Source: Phytoseiulus persimilis (Eukaryota > Arthropoda > Arachnida > Mesostigmata > Phytoseiidae). From it: 64,000 nucleotides of DNA. A program made the position numbers and the translations under genes. The stretch covers positions 3,224,001 to 3,288,000 of the forward strand of contig CM075103.1 in NCBI GenBank assembly GCA_037576195.1. The letters run 5' to 3'. The notes beneath the pieces are model-generated. The model had not been told where the DNA came from and did not search any database. It saw only the letters and a list, made by a program, of their open reading frames with translations. Of the stretch, positions 1-12,130 are shown piece after piece (within the stretch, counting starts at the first letter, position 1; the number at the start of each line of letters is the position of its first letter).

Positions 1-308
1 CTCACGGCTGGAGGGATCTCATGTGCCGGCGCTTCTGAGAGGTTTTTCTGCTACGATACGAATCGTTCGACAACCTCACTCGCTCACGCCTCCCGTTCAT
101 GACATGTGTCGAGAAGAACAGGATCGACTCGATAAGAGCAGCGCGGCTACAACAATTCATAAAGTTTATTTTCAACGTATCACTCTCAGATATGGCTGAG
201 ATTAGCTACAAACTGACTATGATGCCTCTCGAATCACCACGTTCGCATCGGTACCTGCCCAGCGCGTCACCATCAATCGTATCGAGCGTCTTTTTCAGCC
301 ACTTCGGC

Positions 309-1408
309 TCATTTTCTCGTTTTGCCAGTCATGATTCTTTGAACCTCGGCAGAATTAATGGGAGCGTTCGTGAACAGGCACCCGACAAAAGCGTTCCGAC
401 CCCATTCGTGATGTGTGATCACTTTGCAGCATCCAAGATCTTCAATAGTAAAACCTAAATTACGATAACGCTCGTCCGTTTCGAAGAGCTTGGCGTCGCC
501 GAATCTGCCGCTGAGATAGGGTTTCCCAGAGTTCGGGTTAATGAAGTCCGCCCAGTAGCCGGCTTCGTGCAGTTGACGAACCACACTTGTGCCTTGTATA
601 TGAACGATTCGGTCAGTCGTTCCCGTTCCAAACCCATGCTCTGAGTCCACAGAACGTTTTCGTGCTCTGTTTTGTGGGCTACCGTGATAACTGTAAGAGC
701 TTGGTGATTATATCATGGTCTGGGAACAGTTCCTGGAAGTCCTTTTTGACCAACAGCGGGCAGTCCTGGGCGCGACAATCCAGCCCGGCTCCCGACCTGA
801 AGATTCCGTCGTCGCCACACGTATCTCCCGCCTGCAAGTAGGAGAAACAAGTTAGTGTGGATTCGGTACATGTCGAGACCGACTGTCTTCGGACTCGGCG
901 CTCGGTGATTACCTCGAAGGTAGCGTCGATCAATCGCGTGTAGACCTTCCTCTGACGATCCTCGGGAAACGTCTACTTTGTACAGGTCTAGTTCGGTCAT
1001 GTAACGACTCGATTTATCCAGTGGTTCCCGGTAGGAGAAACCAGGCCGGAACTCCGAAGGCGGGATTCCAACATTACCTGGCGCAGAACGAGTTTATCCT
1101 CACAAGTCTCTCCCGTTGATGAGATCGCCGACAAAAGTTTCGCAAGCGTTCTTCGACTGCCGAAGCTCTGACCGAGATACGATTCGCGTAGAGCACAATC
1201 CATAAAGCTAGATACCTGGCAGGGGCACCCGGTGGTCTTTCGGTCCAAAGAACGAAACTTCATTCCCGGCGAGCGGGGGGGGATGGTTTGTGTTTGCTCC
1301 GTGGTTTGTGCCAGAGCTGAGCGTACGCAAGCGGCTCCCAGACGGCGAGCGTTGGGCACGCAGTAAGCGCGCCACGCTAGCCAAGTTCATCTTGCTGACG
1401 TTGTGCAT
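309..1408 (-). CDS. MMADHC: MMADHC (cblD) cobalamin trafficking protein, frame-broken
   Basis: Routes cobalamin to methionine synthase and methylmalonyl-CoA mutase together with MMACHC. Exon 1 (1408-1216) starts [12 protein letters not shown], continues with an Arg/Ser-rich, acid-free stretch like a mitochondrial presequence, and reaches the family motif [13 protein letters not shown] before a GTATCT donor. A second exon (about 1167-1078) carries a weak match. The last exon (831-309) holds [70 protein letters not shown] and [14 protein letters not shown], in the order of the family C-terminus, with stop at 309. These blocks lie in three frames: one base is missing near 693-701 and another near 562-598, and the exon 1 to exon 2 phase also fails. 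Every block stays highly conserved, so I favour consensus errors over a decayed copy. The stretch 832-1077 is unresolved. Confidence 0.85.
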
Positions 1409-4002
1409 CTGGGAACGCAAGTATCAGGTCAACAACACATTTGACGACAACGAGGATTGCTCGATGTTAGTTCTCGTCACGTTTCCCGTACGGAGAGCAA
1501 TCTCGCTACATGGAGGACAACGATGCCTCCCAGAACAAAGCTTCCGTTCCGACTTCACCGAGCGCGATCTACACCCGTCCGTTACTTCGGAAGCGGGCTC
1601 ACTGCATCGAACTGCGGATGGCTCGAAAGAATCAATTTCAAGCATTAGCGCGGAAGGTATTCTACGGCACTTTCACAACAGCACTGGCCTTCGACATAGA
1701 CATGACTGCCGTGTACGGGTTGGAGTGCGACGACAGAGTGAATTCATCGACTGGTATCGTGTTGGCGTCGGAGAAGAAATCAAGCTGAGATAGAGATGGT
1801 CCAGAGAGGGTCGTCAACGAGAGACATTGGATACTCTCGCACTGACACGGGACCGTCACGTTACTTGCATCGAGCTTACAACGCATCATCTAGGAGAATG
1901 GGTGAGTTCTCTGGTTTGGGATCGAATGCGCAGCAGTCACGATGAATGTCGGAGGAGCCGTCTGGCGCTATTCCTACACCTTCGAAGTTCTCAGCGCACA
2001 TCAAGCCGAGACTCGGGTCGCTCAGCTGTTCAGTAGAACAAGGTGGGATGAGCTTGCTCGGCTGTTGTTGACGATATCACTCCGTCGACTCCGTCTTGGG
2101 GGCCACCTAAGAGCCTCATTTATCGTAAACCTACCCTCCCAGCGGGAATCGACAATCCAGCAATGTTTGATTGGTGGGAAACAGTGTCGCAGAACAGATT
2201 GTATGATGTAATGTCGACATGAGCAGTACTACCCCCGATTGTTGGTAAACAAAAGCAGACGAAACAGACTACGGCCGCCGCTCCAATACAGCCAATCTAG
2301 TTTAGATCGGACATGGGGACGCGGCGATGATTACTCAGCATCCCGGTGATCGGTTCTGCTGGATTCTATCAGATAGGGGTAGCTCCTCCGATCAGGACTG
2401 AGGCCACTTGGAAACTTCTGCACCTCCTCGCTGGTCTTGTTATTATTAAGAATTATGCTCCGCTGATCGCAGCGCCGCCGCTGGCTCCATCCACTCTCCA
2501 AGCAGCGCTTTCGCCACCATCACCGAGCAAGTAGACACCCTCCAGCAGCACACAGACAAGTTACGATCAGAAACCAAGATATCCGATCACACGGTCGTAG
2601 CCACCGAGATCGCCGCTCCAAGAGAATAAAAGCAGCGAGGAATCGAGCTGTCAGTCTGACATTACAATTGGGGGCCTGGCCGTTCGATCTGCAAGACGAG
2701 CACTTGGTTTGCGTGTGAGCGAGCCAGAGCTTCCGAACTTCTCTACTGCCTAGAAGTGCCCCAGAGTGATCTGTGCGCCTGTGAGCGGCGCACGGCGCCC
2801 AGCAAGCTGCAGTTGGACTTCTCTAGTGCTTCTCATACAGGAGGAAAACCTTGCAACCGACGTCTACCTTATACATTCACGGTGAGATTTCTTCTCGTGT
2901 CCACTCAATTCAGCTATAAGACACGAAGTTTTTTTCACGTGGACCGATCGAACGGTTGCTGAAGATTCCAAACACTGCTAGACTGTCGAGATGTCCGATC
3001 GTGCTGATGTCTCTCTATCCTGAGGAGTGTTACGCGTCTCAGGAACTCTCGCTGCAAGAGTCGCGGTCGGATCATTCCGCCAAGCCCATGACATTCGCTA
3101 GTTTTATTTCCCTCATGGAGATCCTTCCCATGCGAAGTGCAGAATCGTTGCCGCGCTCTTCGTATTGAGAAACGACGTAACGACGCGAAAGGCCTCCGAC
3201 GCCGGTTCACGGGGACGAATGCTATGAAAATATGAAGAGTGTTCAAAGAAGAGTTGCTTTGAGACGTCGTCAGGCCGCCTGGTCTCTTCTCCATTCAAGA
3301 TCACGTTGTTATCATGAATGCGATTGAGTTGCCGCCTTTGAATTCGTGAATGGGTGGTAGTTTGCCCATTGGAACTGGTTGGCGCGCGCACATACGTAGG
3401 CGGTCCTCGACAAAGCACACGTTCGCCGATATGGCAGGGCGTGAGATGCTGGAGCAACGGAATGTCTAATTCAAGAGCCAGTGACAACTCCTGCTGGCGG
3501 AGGCGGACAGCGCGCAACCTTGTTCCGAAGCTGTCTACCCGGGCTGCTCCCAGTCGGATGCATCCACCGGAGCCAAGTCCGTGTATCGAAACATTGCGTT
3601 CTCCTGCCGGCGGAGAAGCCCTGCTTCGTCACCACCAGGGGATCATCGTTTCCAAGTGCCGGAGTCCGGAGAGTTGACGGATTCCGGTCGCTTCGAGGCT
3701 CTGCCTCCTCATGGATGAACCATTTTGATCAGGGTCTGATTCGTAGGAGCCACTTCAGAGAGCTGTTTGTTTATCTGACAGCTGAAATTCCAGTTCTCCG
3801 GGAGAACTTTCCCCGCTTAGCTGTCTCGGTTCGTCAGGGAAAACACGGATCAAGAAAAGACGAATCTCGAATTGTTCACTAGGATCGCCTTCACTGACGA
3901 TCTTCATTCCCGAAAGCCTCTCCAGGGCTTATTTCGCAAGCACATTCTCCAGTGTATCGCTCAGAAGCGTGCCACCTACATGAAGGAAAACTTTCATTCC
4001 AG
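1409..4002. other. Intergenic stretch without a supported gene
   Basis: Only short open frames occur here on either strand, none with a family motif I recognise. The longest (1290-1793 and 3481-3882 on plus, 3113-3517 on minus) lack convincing splice structure. The right part presumably holds the 5' leader of the gene that begins at 4003, because a TTCCAG acceptor lies directly before that ATG. Confidence 0.5.
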
Positions 4003-6107
4003 ATGAGTTCCGCGCCGCCCGCCAGTGCGGATCAGTCGGCGTCGACGGCAACGGCCACCAGCGCAACGCCTGCCCCTCCCCCCACTTCGACCAATACCAG
4101 CGCAACCGCCACAACCGCGTCGTCGCCGAGTCCGCTCCTATTAAGAATCCCTCCGTCCAAAATAGACTACGACCGAGTGACAAACGGATGGAATCTGGAG
4201 AGGCCGGATCTCCTGAGGCTCGTGGGAGTCCTCGAGGGTACGTTTCGCGTCCGAGCCAGCCGGGCGCTCCACAACTCTGCGACGCTCATCGATTATGATA
4301 ATTTCGTTCACGAATCAGAGACCCGGGAGACCTTCCGGGCTCCATATCTCACGTTACCTCGCTATGACAGGTGACTTCAAGCTCGTGATATTGTTATAGC
4401 TGTTTTGAAAAGTGAGCACATAAAGCACATGATATACCCTGCTTGTTCGCAAATGGTTCCACCGGGCTCCCGGAATCCCATCACAAGCTTGTGGCAAGAT
4501 GTGATCGGCGCCTACGACAATTACGACGACAGGGTAGATGTACGCTCTCTGCGCAATATACAGCAGGTACGTTCGCTCCAGTTCAACGAGCGAATCCTCG
4601 TCGTTGCAATAAATTCTGTGATCGGATAAAACAGTTCGACGGAAAGGAAAAATCATGGTGGAGCTCGTCTTGCGTAGATGTTGTGTCTGCATTCCTCTCC
4701 CGGAGTCCATTCCGATGACGCGCGAAGAGCTCGGATTGGGGCCTCAGCAAATTAGGACCTCAACTCCGGCCGGCTGGCGAATCACTCTGAATCGTTGTGC
4801 CTTCGTACTTCCAGGTGCATGCGAAACTTGCGCAGAAAATAATTTGCAAGAACAACGAACTACTACAGAAAATCAAAGAAAAATGCTGTCAGTCCTGCGA
4901 GTGTGGCGTAATCCAAAACAAGATCTCGCTGGGAGGTCAACTTTCCAAGAAGCCAAAGAAGAAGCAGAACGGGTGCTCGAGAAAGGTGAGTCGCCGACCC
5001 GAGTAATCGATGACCTGACCGCTGGTTTTTGGTCGGTTTCTTTGTTGGTCACATTTCGACCGAGAAAGGAAGTGACAGTTGTGGCGGACGCGTAAACATC
5101 TGTGTGTTCGCATTACTTTCAGAAACGAAAGCGAGTCTTGTCCTTGGAGCAGGAGCGCGACCGACAGAAACAGATAGTGCTGTTGTTGTTGAATGAGCGG
5201 CAACGATTGCTCCAGAAGCTCGACACCGCGCGAACCAACTGCCAGGGCCTACTGCAGGCCCTCCGTAAAGAGAAGTTGAGGAACAGCGAGATGGTCGATG
5301 GCCTGGAAGAGGAAAGTAAAAGAAGTCTCTACATGGAAGAGCAGATGGATGCGGTCAGCAAACAATACAGCGCGCACTTCCAGCAGTGCTCAGTCGAAGT
5401 CGATCACTGCGAGATAAAATAGTTCGGCAGCAAGCCGAAATCGATCGGTTGCGAGTAGAGATCGAGAAGCTCTCCATGTCTTCGGGCGCCGTTCGGAGTC
5501 AGGTGGTCAGCAGTCAGTCGCCCGCGCCCTCGAAGATTGTTCCGGTTCTGTCCCCGGCGCAGCTAGCTCAAAGGAACGTCGCCGAGGCTCCCCAACCGAA
5601 CAAAACAGGTGCGTCTCTGATACTAGATTCCCCCGATCTTATTGGGACAAAGATTTGCTGACGGGAATCATCGAATACATCGAATCATTTCTCTTCGGCA
5701 GCTACTGGGAGACCGGCCGACCGACCGGTTCCTCCGCCCGTTCCACCCAACAACCGGTCATACTCCGGAAACCTGCGCACCTCACAGCAAACCCAGGATC
5801 CACGACAGCTGCGGCGGCTGCTGCTCCGACTCCCGCTGCTGTCACTCCGAGTGGCACAACTAGTGCCAGCGCCGATCCACCTACGACGGCCCCCACCGCC
5901 ACAACACCCCGTTGCTCAAGCCCCGCACCCGACGCAAGATCCTCTCGATACGGAAATAAAAAACTTCCAAAGTGTGTTCGTGCGATGAAGGGAGGACACG
6001 CCTCGTCTTCGCCATCGCAACCGCAACCTCAGCAGGCGCAAGACGCGAGCTCTGCTGAGGCGGCAGCTTCAACCGTACCGGGTCGGAGTTCGATCCGAAG
6101 GCAATAG
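4003..6107 (+). CDS. naus: CTTNBP2/CTTNBP2NL (nausicaa)-type coiled-coil protein
   Basis: The family binds cortactin and STRIPAK components and affects actin dynamics. The ATG sits directly after a TTCCAG acceptor. Exons: 4003-4237, 4371-4566, 4815-4985, 5123-5608 and from 5702. An Ala/Thr/Pro-rich leader precedes the family signature RPDLLRLVGVLEG, continued in exon 2 by D-F/L-QARDIVIAVLKSEH, the equivalent of ELLxLxxxLEGELxARD. Exons 3 and 4 are strongly coiled-coil (LSLEQERDRQKQIVLLLLNE; QQAEIDRLRVEIEKL). The last exon opens with a proline motif (RPVPPPVPPNN) typical of the vertebrate C-terminal half. Exon 2 needs one extra base near 4376-4379 and exon 4 one near 5383-5412 to stay in frame and in splice phase. 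The C-terminus is unsure: stop at 5988 in the proline-motif frame, or at 6107 in an Ala/Ser/Pro-rich frame. Confidence 0.72.
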
Positions 6108-7742
6108 TAGGAACTGAGTCTGCGTTGAAATCCATTTCTGAATCTCATTTTGAACAGAAATTTCTCCTCGGCTCACCGTGTCTGGCCGAGGGAGCATACG
6201 ATTCCGAGCAGACAGAGCTCCGAGCGATGTACAACTTCGTACTGGAGAGCAGCTTTTCTTTTGTAAATATTATGCGTTAGGTTATGAATTCTGTCCAAAC
6301 TGGTCTTCAGGTCCGTTAGGTCATCTGATTCAATTGTAAACACCTTAGCTCATTCATTAAAACATAGGCTGTTGTGAGACCTGAAATTCAAGTCTAATCC
6401 AGTAAGTGGTTCAGTTAGTCGATCAGTCAGTGAAACAGCGAACGGTATATCAGTCAGAGAAGCTCTCCATGTTTCACCTCAGGAAAACGAGGTGGCGTGC
6501 TCCTCGATCAGCTCGTCGGCCTTTGTCCAACTGAGCGAGACACTCCCGTCACTTGTGTTCTAATCGCAGCGTGCGCTTTCACTGATAATGATCTCGACCT
6601 GAGTTCAACAGAATGTCGGAAACTTTTGATCTCAACACACTCTCCGGCGTCACCTGGTTGATCTTCTCGAGTGAAGCGCATCGCAGAACTCAGAAATCGC
6701 AGAGCTTGCGTGATCGGCCCAACCCCCCTCCCCCTCCCACCCCGCATGGACTGCCCATGAAACTCGACCTTGCTGATCCTTATTCTCGCGATCCCTGGGC
6801 CGACCCCCTCTGCTCAGGCGCTGTACAACATAGAGTGATCCGATGGTCTGGATTGGCGATGGATACTCGAGAAAGACATCGAGTATCTTCGTCTGATGAG
6901 GAGCTCACTGCAAAGCTTCCCGTAGAATCGAGACCTTCACGAACGGAGCTCTGTGACCATTGGCCCTGTAGTGAGGGTAGAAGGCGAAAATAAAGTTGAT
7001 AGTTGAGGGAAGGTTGAACTTGTTGTCTTTGGTCGCTCTGTTAAACTTGGGGGATCCCCTCGACTCGGATATTCCGTTCGAGTTTTCTGCCTGAACCGCG
7101 ACTCAACAGCTCCTGCGCGCTATCGTTCCAGACATGGATTGCTGATTCCTCCTCTGCAAATCCATCATCCCAGAAGAATGGACTGTCATTATCGGTGATT
7201 CACGATCCGCCGTGCACTCGTTTTGTGGAATCACTCCGTCGATGACCCAGGTCAGGAGCAGACCTGTGTCAAGAGAGTTGAATCGCAATCTCTCGGAGAT
7301 TCGGCGTTGAAAGAGCGCTTCCGATTTTCACTAGTTAAAGACGTTTCATACAGAAGAACTCAGTTTGTGTCCGGTAGCCCTTGACGCCGCGCATGACGCG
7401 TTCATTGCTGCTGCGGCATCAGAATCGCCGCTTGGCTGGGGATTCCCGGCCAAACAGCGATACCAAGAGAACGCACAAACCGAAGAATGAGATGAGAGAG
7501 GAAAAGCGCTCAGTCCTTTCTTGACTTTCTATTCCAGAACTCCTCACCAACCGCCGTCGACGACGTTCCCTCTGTAAGCCGAACCGGTGGCCTACCCTGT
7601 CTTCTTTCTTCGAGTGAAGGGAACTCACTCGAGCCGCGACACAACAAACAGTCAGTGCAGCAGGCTTCCACTTCAGACACGTCCTATCCGCTTCATCCGG
7701 AACGCCACACTCAGTTTTTCTCTTTCATCGCACTGAGTCAGG
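6108..7742. other. 3' region of the coiled-coil gene and spacer
   Basis: No gene supported. The first few hundred bases after 6107 look like a 3' untranslated region, with weak coding character and AT-rich patches around 6256-6290 and 6330-6370. The open frame at 6613-6993 is proline- and arginine-rich and matches no family I know. Confidence 0.4.
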
Positions 7743-10259
7743 ATGCGTATTTACCTTTCGTGCCTTCTGATAGTTTTTGGCAACTCTGGAGCGCAGTCCC
7801 AAGGACCGGTGAAACGATTGCTACACCGCTACCAAGAGGTGCGTACGTCATGTGACTCATGTCTAGAAAACATTTTCGCTCTTTTCGCTGGTGTGGCGGT
7901 CAGAAGCAGTTCGTGGGAACTACAGGAAGGTCGTTGATATCCTCTCCGTTACCCCATACGACTGAAGCTGACGACTCTTTTCCCATTATGCGCTATCTTC
8001 TGAACTCTGAAGTACAGTTGGGAGTCCAAGAGCTATCGAGTCCTACCGAGTTTTCGTCAATCTCGAGTTGCAATGGGCACGGGAAGAAACATTCCAATGT
8101 TTCCTGGGTCAGCAGTCAGAAAGAAAACGAGAGAGAGAGGTTCACGTTCGTCGGACGTCGAAGGAGTTCGGCCCGCCTCTCGCTGAAATGGAACAGTGGG
8201 AAACTCCGATCCCAAATGGTTACCCAATACGCACACTGAGATGTGGCACATGTGCATTCTCTCATCGAATTTAGATTTCCTCGTCCAGGCAAGGAATCCG
8301 ACGGATTTAGACTTCACTCCATCACATGGGTACCTCGGGAATCCGTCCTATCATGGCTCGGCCTACCGTCAAACGTACGCATCGAGCTCGAGGCACTTTG
8401 ATCATCGACCACCCTCACCTAAAAACGACGTTTCACAGGTGAGTCAACTCCTCGAAAAGAGTCACAGGTAGAGCCTCGAAAAAAATTTACTCCCAAATGA
8501 AAAAAGCACCATAACTCTTCGACGGTTCCGGATTCCTTGGAACAGTTGCACAGACTGTCGGAGTATCTCCCACGAGAACTCAAAACCATCCGTGCGCCGT
8601 ACTGAGTTATTTTTGCCACACCGCAGAAACTGGACGAAGCACGGAAAGTGATCATGGCAGGGAACAAATTCGGTTTGAACCTAATGAAGTCCCTCTTGTC
8701 AGGAAAACGACAATACTATCATGGCACCAGTGTCACTCTCGGTCGCTCTGGGGATGCTGTATTTTGCCGCGGCCGGCAACACAAAACAGAGCTCTCCAAA
8801 GCGTTACACTACGATGAGCTCGGACTGGATTCGCAGAACATATTGACTCCGATGAGATTCTTGACCGAAGCTGCCAAGGCAAACCAGCCCCAAGGCGTGA
8901 CGTTTGAGCTCGCGAATCTCATTTTCGCTCAGAAAGGGCTGAACGTCTCTCAGGAATACCGCGCCCTGGTGGGTGAAATTTTTGGAGGATCTGTCGAAAA
9001 TGTCGACTTCGGTCAGCCCAGCGAAGCAATCTCTCAGATGAACAAGCTCATCAGCTCTCTGACGAAAAACCAGATCAACAACCCCATCGAAAGCGTGAGC
9101 CCGATCACTCGCGTTGTCCTCACGAACGCGGTCTACTTCAAGGGCTTCTGGAAAAAACCGTTCTCGGTGAGGTCTTCGTTCGACTCGACGTTCTTCAACG
9201 ATGGTGTTTCAGAAGTCCCCGTGAAAATGATGTACATGCGTGATACGTTCCTCGTCAAGTCTTTGCCCGAGCTCGATGCGGATGCCATCCAGCTTCCATA
9301 CGAAGGTGATATAACCGTGATGCTCGTTCTACTCCCGAGAGATCCTAATGGCCGTGAACAAGATGCTACAGAACCTGAACATAGCGAAAGTCATCAAGGA
9401 CTTGCCAACGTACACCAATGAGTCCGTCGACTTGCACATTCCGCGCTTCAGCGTTCGTGGAAGTTACCATCTCAAGAAACAACTCTATGACCTCGGCATC
9501 GCGGATCTCTTCATTCAGAGGTAGTTTCCAAAATCCGGAAAATTCCGGAAGTCAAGCGCTCAATTTCTCGTCCCTCCACACAGATACTCCGAAAAATTGA
9601 CCAAATCTCCTCCTTCCCCAGGAAAAGCTGATCTCCCTCAGTGGATACCGAAGGAATGCTCGTTGTGGATGATGTGATCCACGAAGCTAAAATCCGGGTC
9701 GACGAAAGAGGAACAGAGGCCGTAGCGATCTCGACCGCTGCCATCATCAACTACTCCGTGAGTCCCGCCGAATTCGCGTCTTACTTCAGGATTCCACGCC
9801 CTGAACCGCGGGGCTGTAGGATCGGTCAAGCTTCTTATCACGGATTCCCAACCGATTTCCAGGGACAACTAATCGCTGACCCTTTCTGGGACCCGTTCCA
9901 GGCTACCCGTCTTTCAATGTGCGACATCCGTTCGTTTTCTTCGTTATCCACAAACAAACGGGCTCGATTTCTTTGCTGGGAAAATACTGCGAATGAACAG
10001 TCCGGAACAATCATCTCAGTCGGGCAGCACTGCCCACCGACAGCAGGCAAGGGCGATGAGCGAACCGTTCCAAAACGGCAACCATCTCTGTTGTATAGTT
10101 GACTCAAAGTTGTTATTCCCGACAATCGTGATAATGCATAACATTAGGAGCTTGTGTGTGTGCGGGTCGATGTGGATTTCGAGTCGTGGTGACGATGCCC
10201 GAGATGTTATGGTCTTCAGATCAACCACAGTCGGTCGTGATTCAATGTTTGCGGTGTGA
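7743..10259 (+). CDS. Secreted serpin with inhibitory-type hinge, frame-broken
   Basis: Serine protease inhibitor of the serpin superfamily. Exon 1 (7743-7838) encodes a signal peptide (MRIYLSCLLIVFGNSGAQS). A roughly 790-nt intron ends at CCGCAG, and exon 2 starts at 8627 with KLDEARKVIMAGNKFGLNLMKSLL. Serpin landmarks follow: PVSLSVALGMLYFAAAGNTK, LHYDELGLD, LTNAVYFKGFWKKPF, MMYMRDTF, LHIPRFSVRGSYHL and DLGIADLFIQ. The next exon holds GMLVVDDVIHEAKIRVDE and the hinge ERGTEAVAISTAA, the small-residue hinge of inhibitory serpins. A final exon gives FNVRHPFVFFVIHKQTGSI. An intron interrupts the reactive loop after NYS, so P1 cannot be read with confidence. Frame breaks: an extra base near 8702-8710, a missing A near 8783-8786, an extra C at 9352-9353 and an unresolved change at 9620-9650. 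The stop at 10257-10259 overlaps an AATAAA signal and may be displaced by another indel. Confidence 0.9.
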
Positions 10260-10264
10260 ATAAA
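10259..10264 (+). terminator. Polyadenylation signal of the serpin gene
   Basis: Canonical AATAAA immediately after the serpin C-terminal exon. Confidence 0.6.
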
Positions 10265-10989
10265 ACATGTCTGAGCGCATTCGGCGGTTTTCGATATCCT
10301 CACCCTCGGGATTTCAACACTACGCGTTTTCCAGTGGCGTGTCCAGAGAGGTGGGTGGGTGTTGAAAGGGCTGTCTCCCCTACGTGAAAATTTCGTTGGT
10401 TTCACCTACGTCGGTACTCATTGGAATCCGATTTGATTCCACATTGATCCGCCCACGTGAGGGATTTCGACAGCGTTCAAAGACTCATTGAACTCCCAAG
10501 CGCTGTTGTGGCTAAGAAGCATTGTTAGGCATCGATAAGACGCCAAAACTGCCCAAAATGCTGAGAGCCTCTGATTACGCCCTCAGTCCTCATGAATCAT
10601 GGCCAGAGGTCAGGACCAGGCTTGGCAATCGCTCGCATCAAAGCCTCGCTTCATGTTAACAAGCCTCCTCGTAGTTCTGGTCCGTCAGCTCGCGTCGGAG
10701 GCAGACATGTCTCAACGAACCCCAGAAGGGGGCTGTGTTCTCCTGCTTCACCAACTAATGAAATCTCACGAAAATCTCGATCTCTTTTTACGCTTGTGTC
10801 CAGCCCCCCGACGAAGATCCTGGGCACGCCCCTGCGTCTTTCCGAAGATTTTCCTCCTGAGCCCCTTCCCACCTGTCTTTAAGGGACTCTACATTCAAGA
10901 CGATGTCAGCGCTTCCTAGGGTCCTCCTAGGCAGTGCTCATCTTCTGGACCTCGGTGAGTGGTTCAACCGCCCTGGCAGCGAGCTATCC

Positions 10990-11475
10990 TATGAAGCCAT
11001 ACAGGTTCCGACCGGGCCACGGTCAGTCCTCAAACCTACATGGTCAGGATCGGGGAAGCGGGTGCAACAACTTGCGTTCTCTGCGATGCGGGCATACCGG
11101 ACGATGTAGAACACACGGTTTCGCATTGTTCTGCCCTCCAGGAGGCCCAGAACGTAAGTTCAGCCGAAGTCAGAGGTCTGCAGATGAGGGAGTTGCTTGG
11201 ATACATGTTACGCTCTGTTTCCGGCTGGAGCGAAGGGGTAGGGTACCTCAATAGGATAATGCTTGCAAAAAAAACGGTTGCAGGATTCCAGGCGCAAGGC
11301 ATTGGTAAATGCTCCTCCAGGCCAGCCAAGATGGGACAGAGGGAGGGATGGGTTGTAGTAACCAATCGTCCCCGTATGTTTTCACAGGTCTTGGCACGTC
11401 GCTCTTCGGGAATGACGGAGAGCCTGCCGAGTAGGCCGCCAGGGTTCGGAGCATTAGCGCCATGCGTGTAAAGGA
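10990..11475 (+). mobile_element. Non-LTR retrotransposon 3' fragment (R1/jockey-like)
   Basis: The reading CVLCDAGIPDDVEHTVSHC gives a CCHC-type pattern with the D-VEH-T---HC signature found at the C-terminus of reverse transcriptases of R1/jockey-type LINEs. It is preceded by PYRFRPGHGQ and MVRIGEAG, equivalent to the usual tolerance-of-GHG block, but these lie in another frame. Downstream LQMRELLGYML continues the usual tail. No reverse transcriptase core or endonuclease is visible here. It is a truncated and probably dead copy; similar debris may begin near 10590. Confidence 0.6.
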
Positions 11476-11639
11476 CCTCTGGAGTCCGGGAGCAACTTGC
11501 AGTGACTGAATGAGCCTGGCGCCCCCCCCCTCTTTGGACTTCTGAGTAATTGCTCGACAGGTTTTCGACCCGAATAGGGACAGGGGAATACGGTGTTTAG
11601 TCAGTTTGCAAGTCTCACACTAGTTAACGCCTACGTGCG

Positions 11640-12114
11640 TTCACTGTAATTCTGAGGAGGAAGACACAGTCGAACACACCGTCCTTCACTGTCCGGCTTA
11701 AGCAGTACAGAGAACAGCAATAGCCTCTGCTGCGAATGCCCAGCCTGATGCAGGAAATGTTGCAGAGCGAGGACAAATGGAGGCGGATAAGCAGAACGAT
11801 TAGCAAAATTCTCAGCAGGAAGACTGAGCTGGAAAGAGTTAGACGAAGACGTTTGGACGCATCGCAGGCAGGCAACGTAACCAAGATGCCTATCGAAATG
11901 AATACGCAGATTTGAACCAGAGATTGCGCAGCTAGTCGAAGGGCTCCCGGTGTGACGGACGCAACACCAAACGAGCTACAAAACTCGAGTTCCCGTCCCC
12001 TGGGTGGCAACAGGGGGGGTTTTAGAGGCAACACCTTACTACCGGGTTAAGACCCCAATTCTACCCGTGGTTTCCGAAGGGATTTACCCTCCTATCATGA
12101 TATTAAAAAAAAAA
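11640..12114 (+). mobile_element. Second non-LTR retrotransposon tail with poly(A)
   Basis: A second copy of the same type of tail: CNSEEEDTVEHTVLHCPA, with the first cysteine pair decayed, followed downstream by a Gly/Arg-rich end (PLGGNRGGFRGN). The segment closes with TATT followed by ten A at 12105-12114, as expected for the 3' end of a LINE insertion. It lies directly downstream of, and in the same orientation as, the fragment at 10990-11475, so the two are either tandem insertions or pieces of one rearranged element. Confidence 0.55.
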
Positions 12115-12130
12115 GTTTGACCTTAGTTGC

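Noticed and set aside
309..1408. MMADHC as a processed or decayed pseudogene
   Set aside because: It retains introns and near-complete conservation of key blocks, and the same type of indel affects unrelated neighbours, so sequence error fits better.
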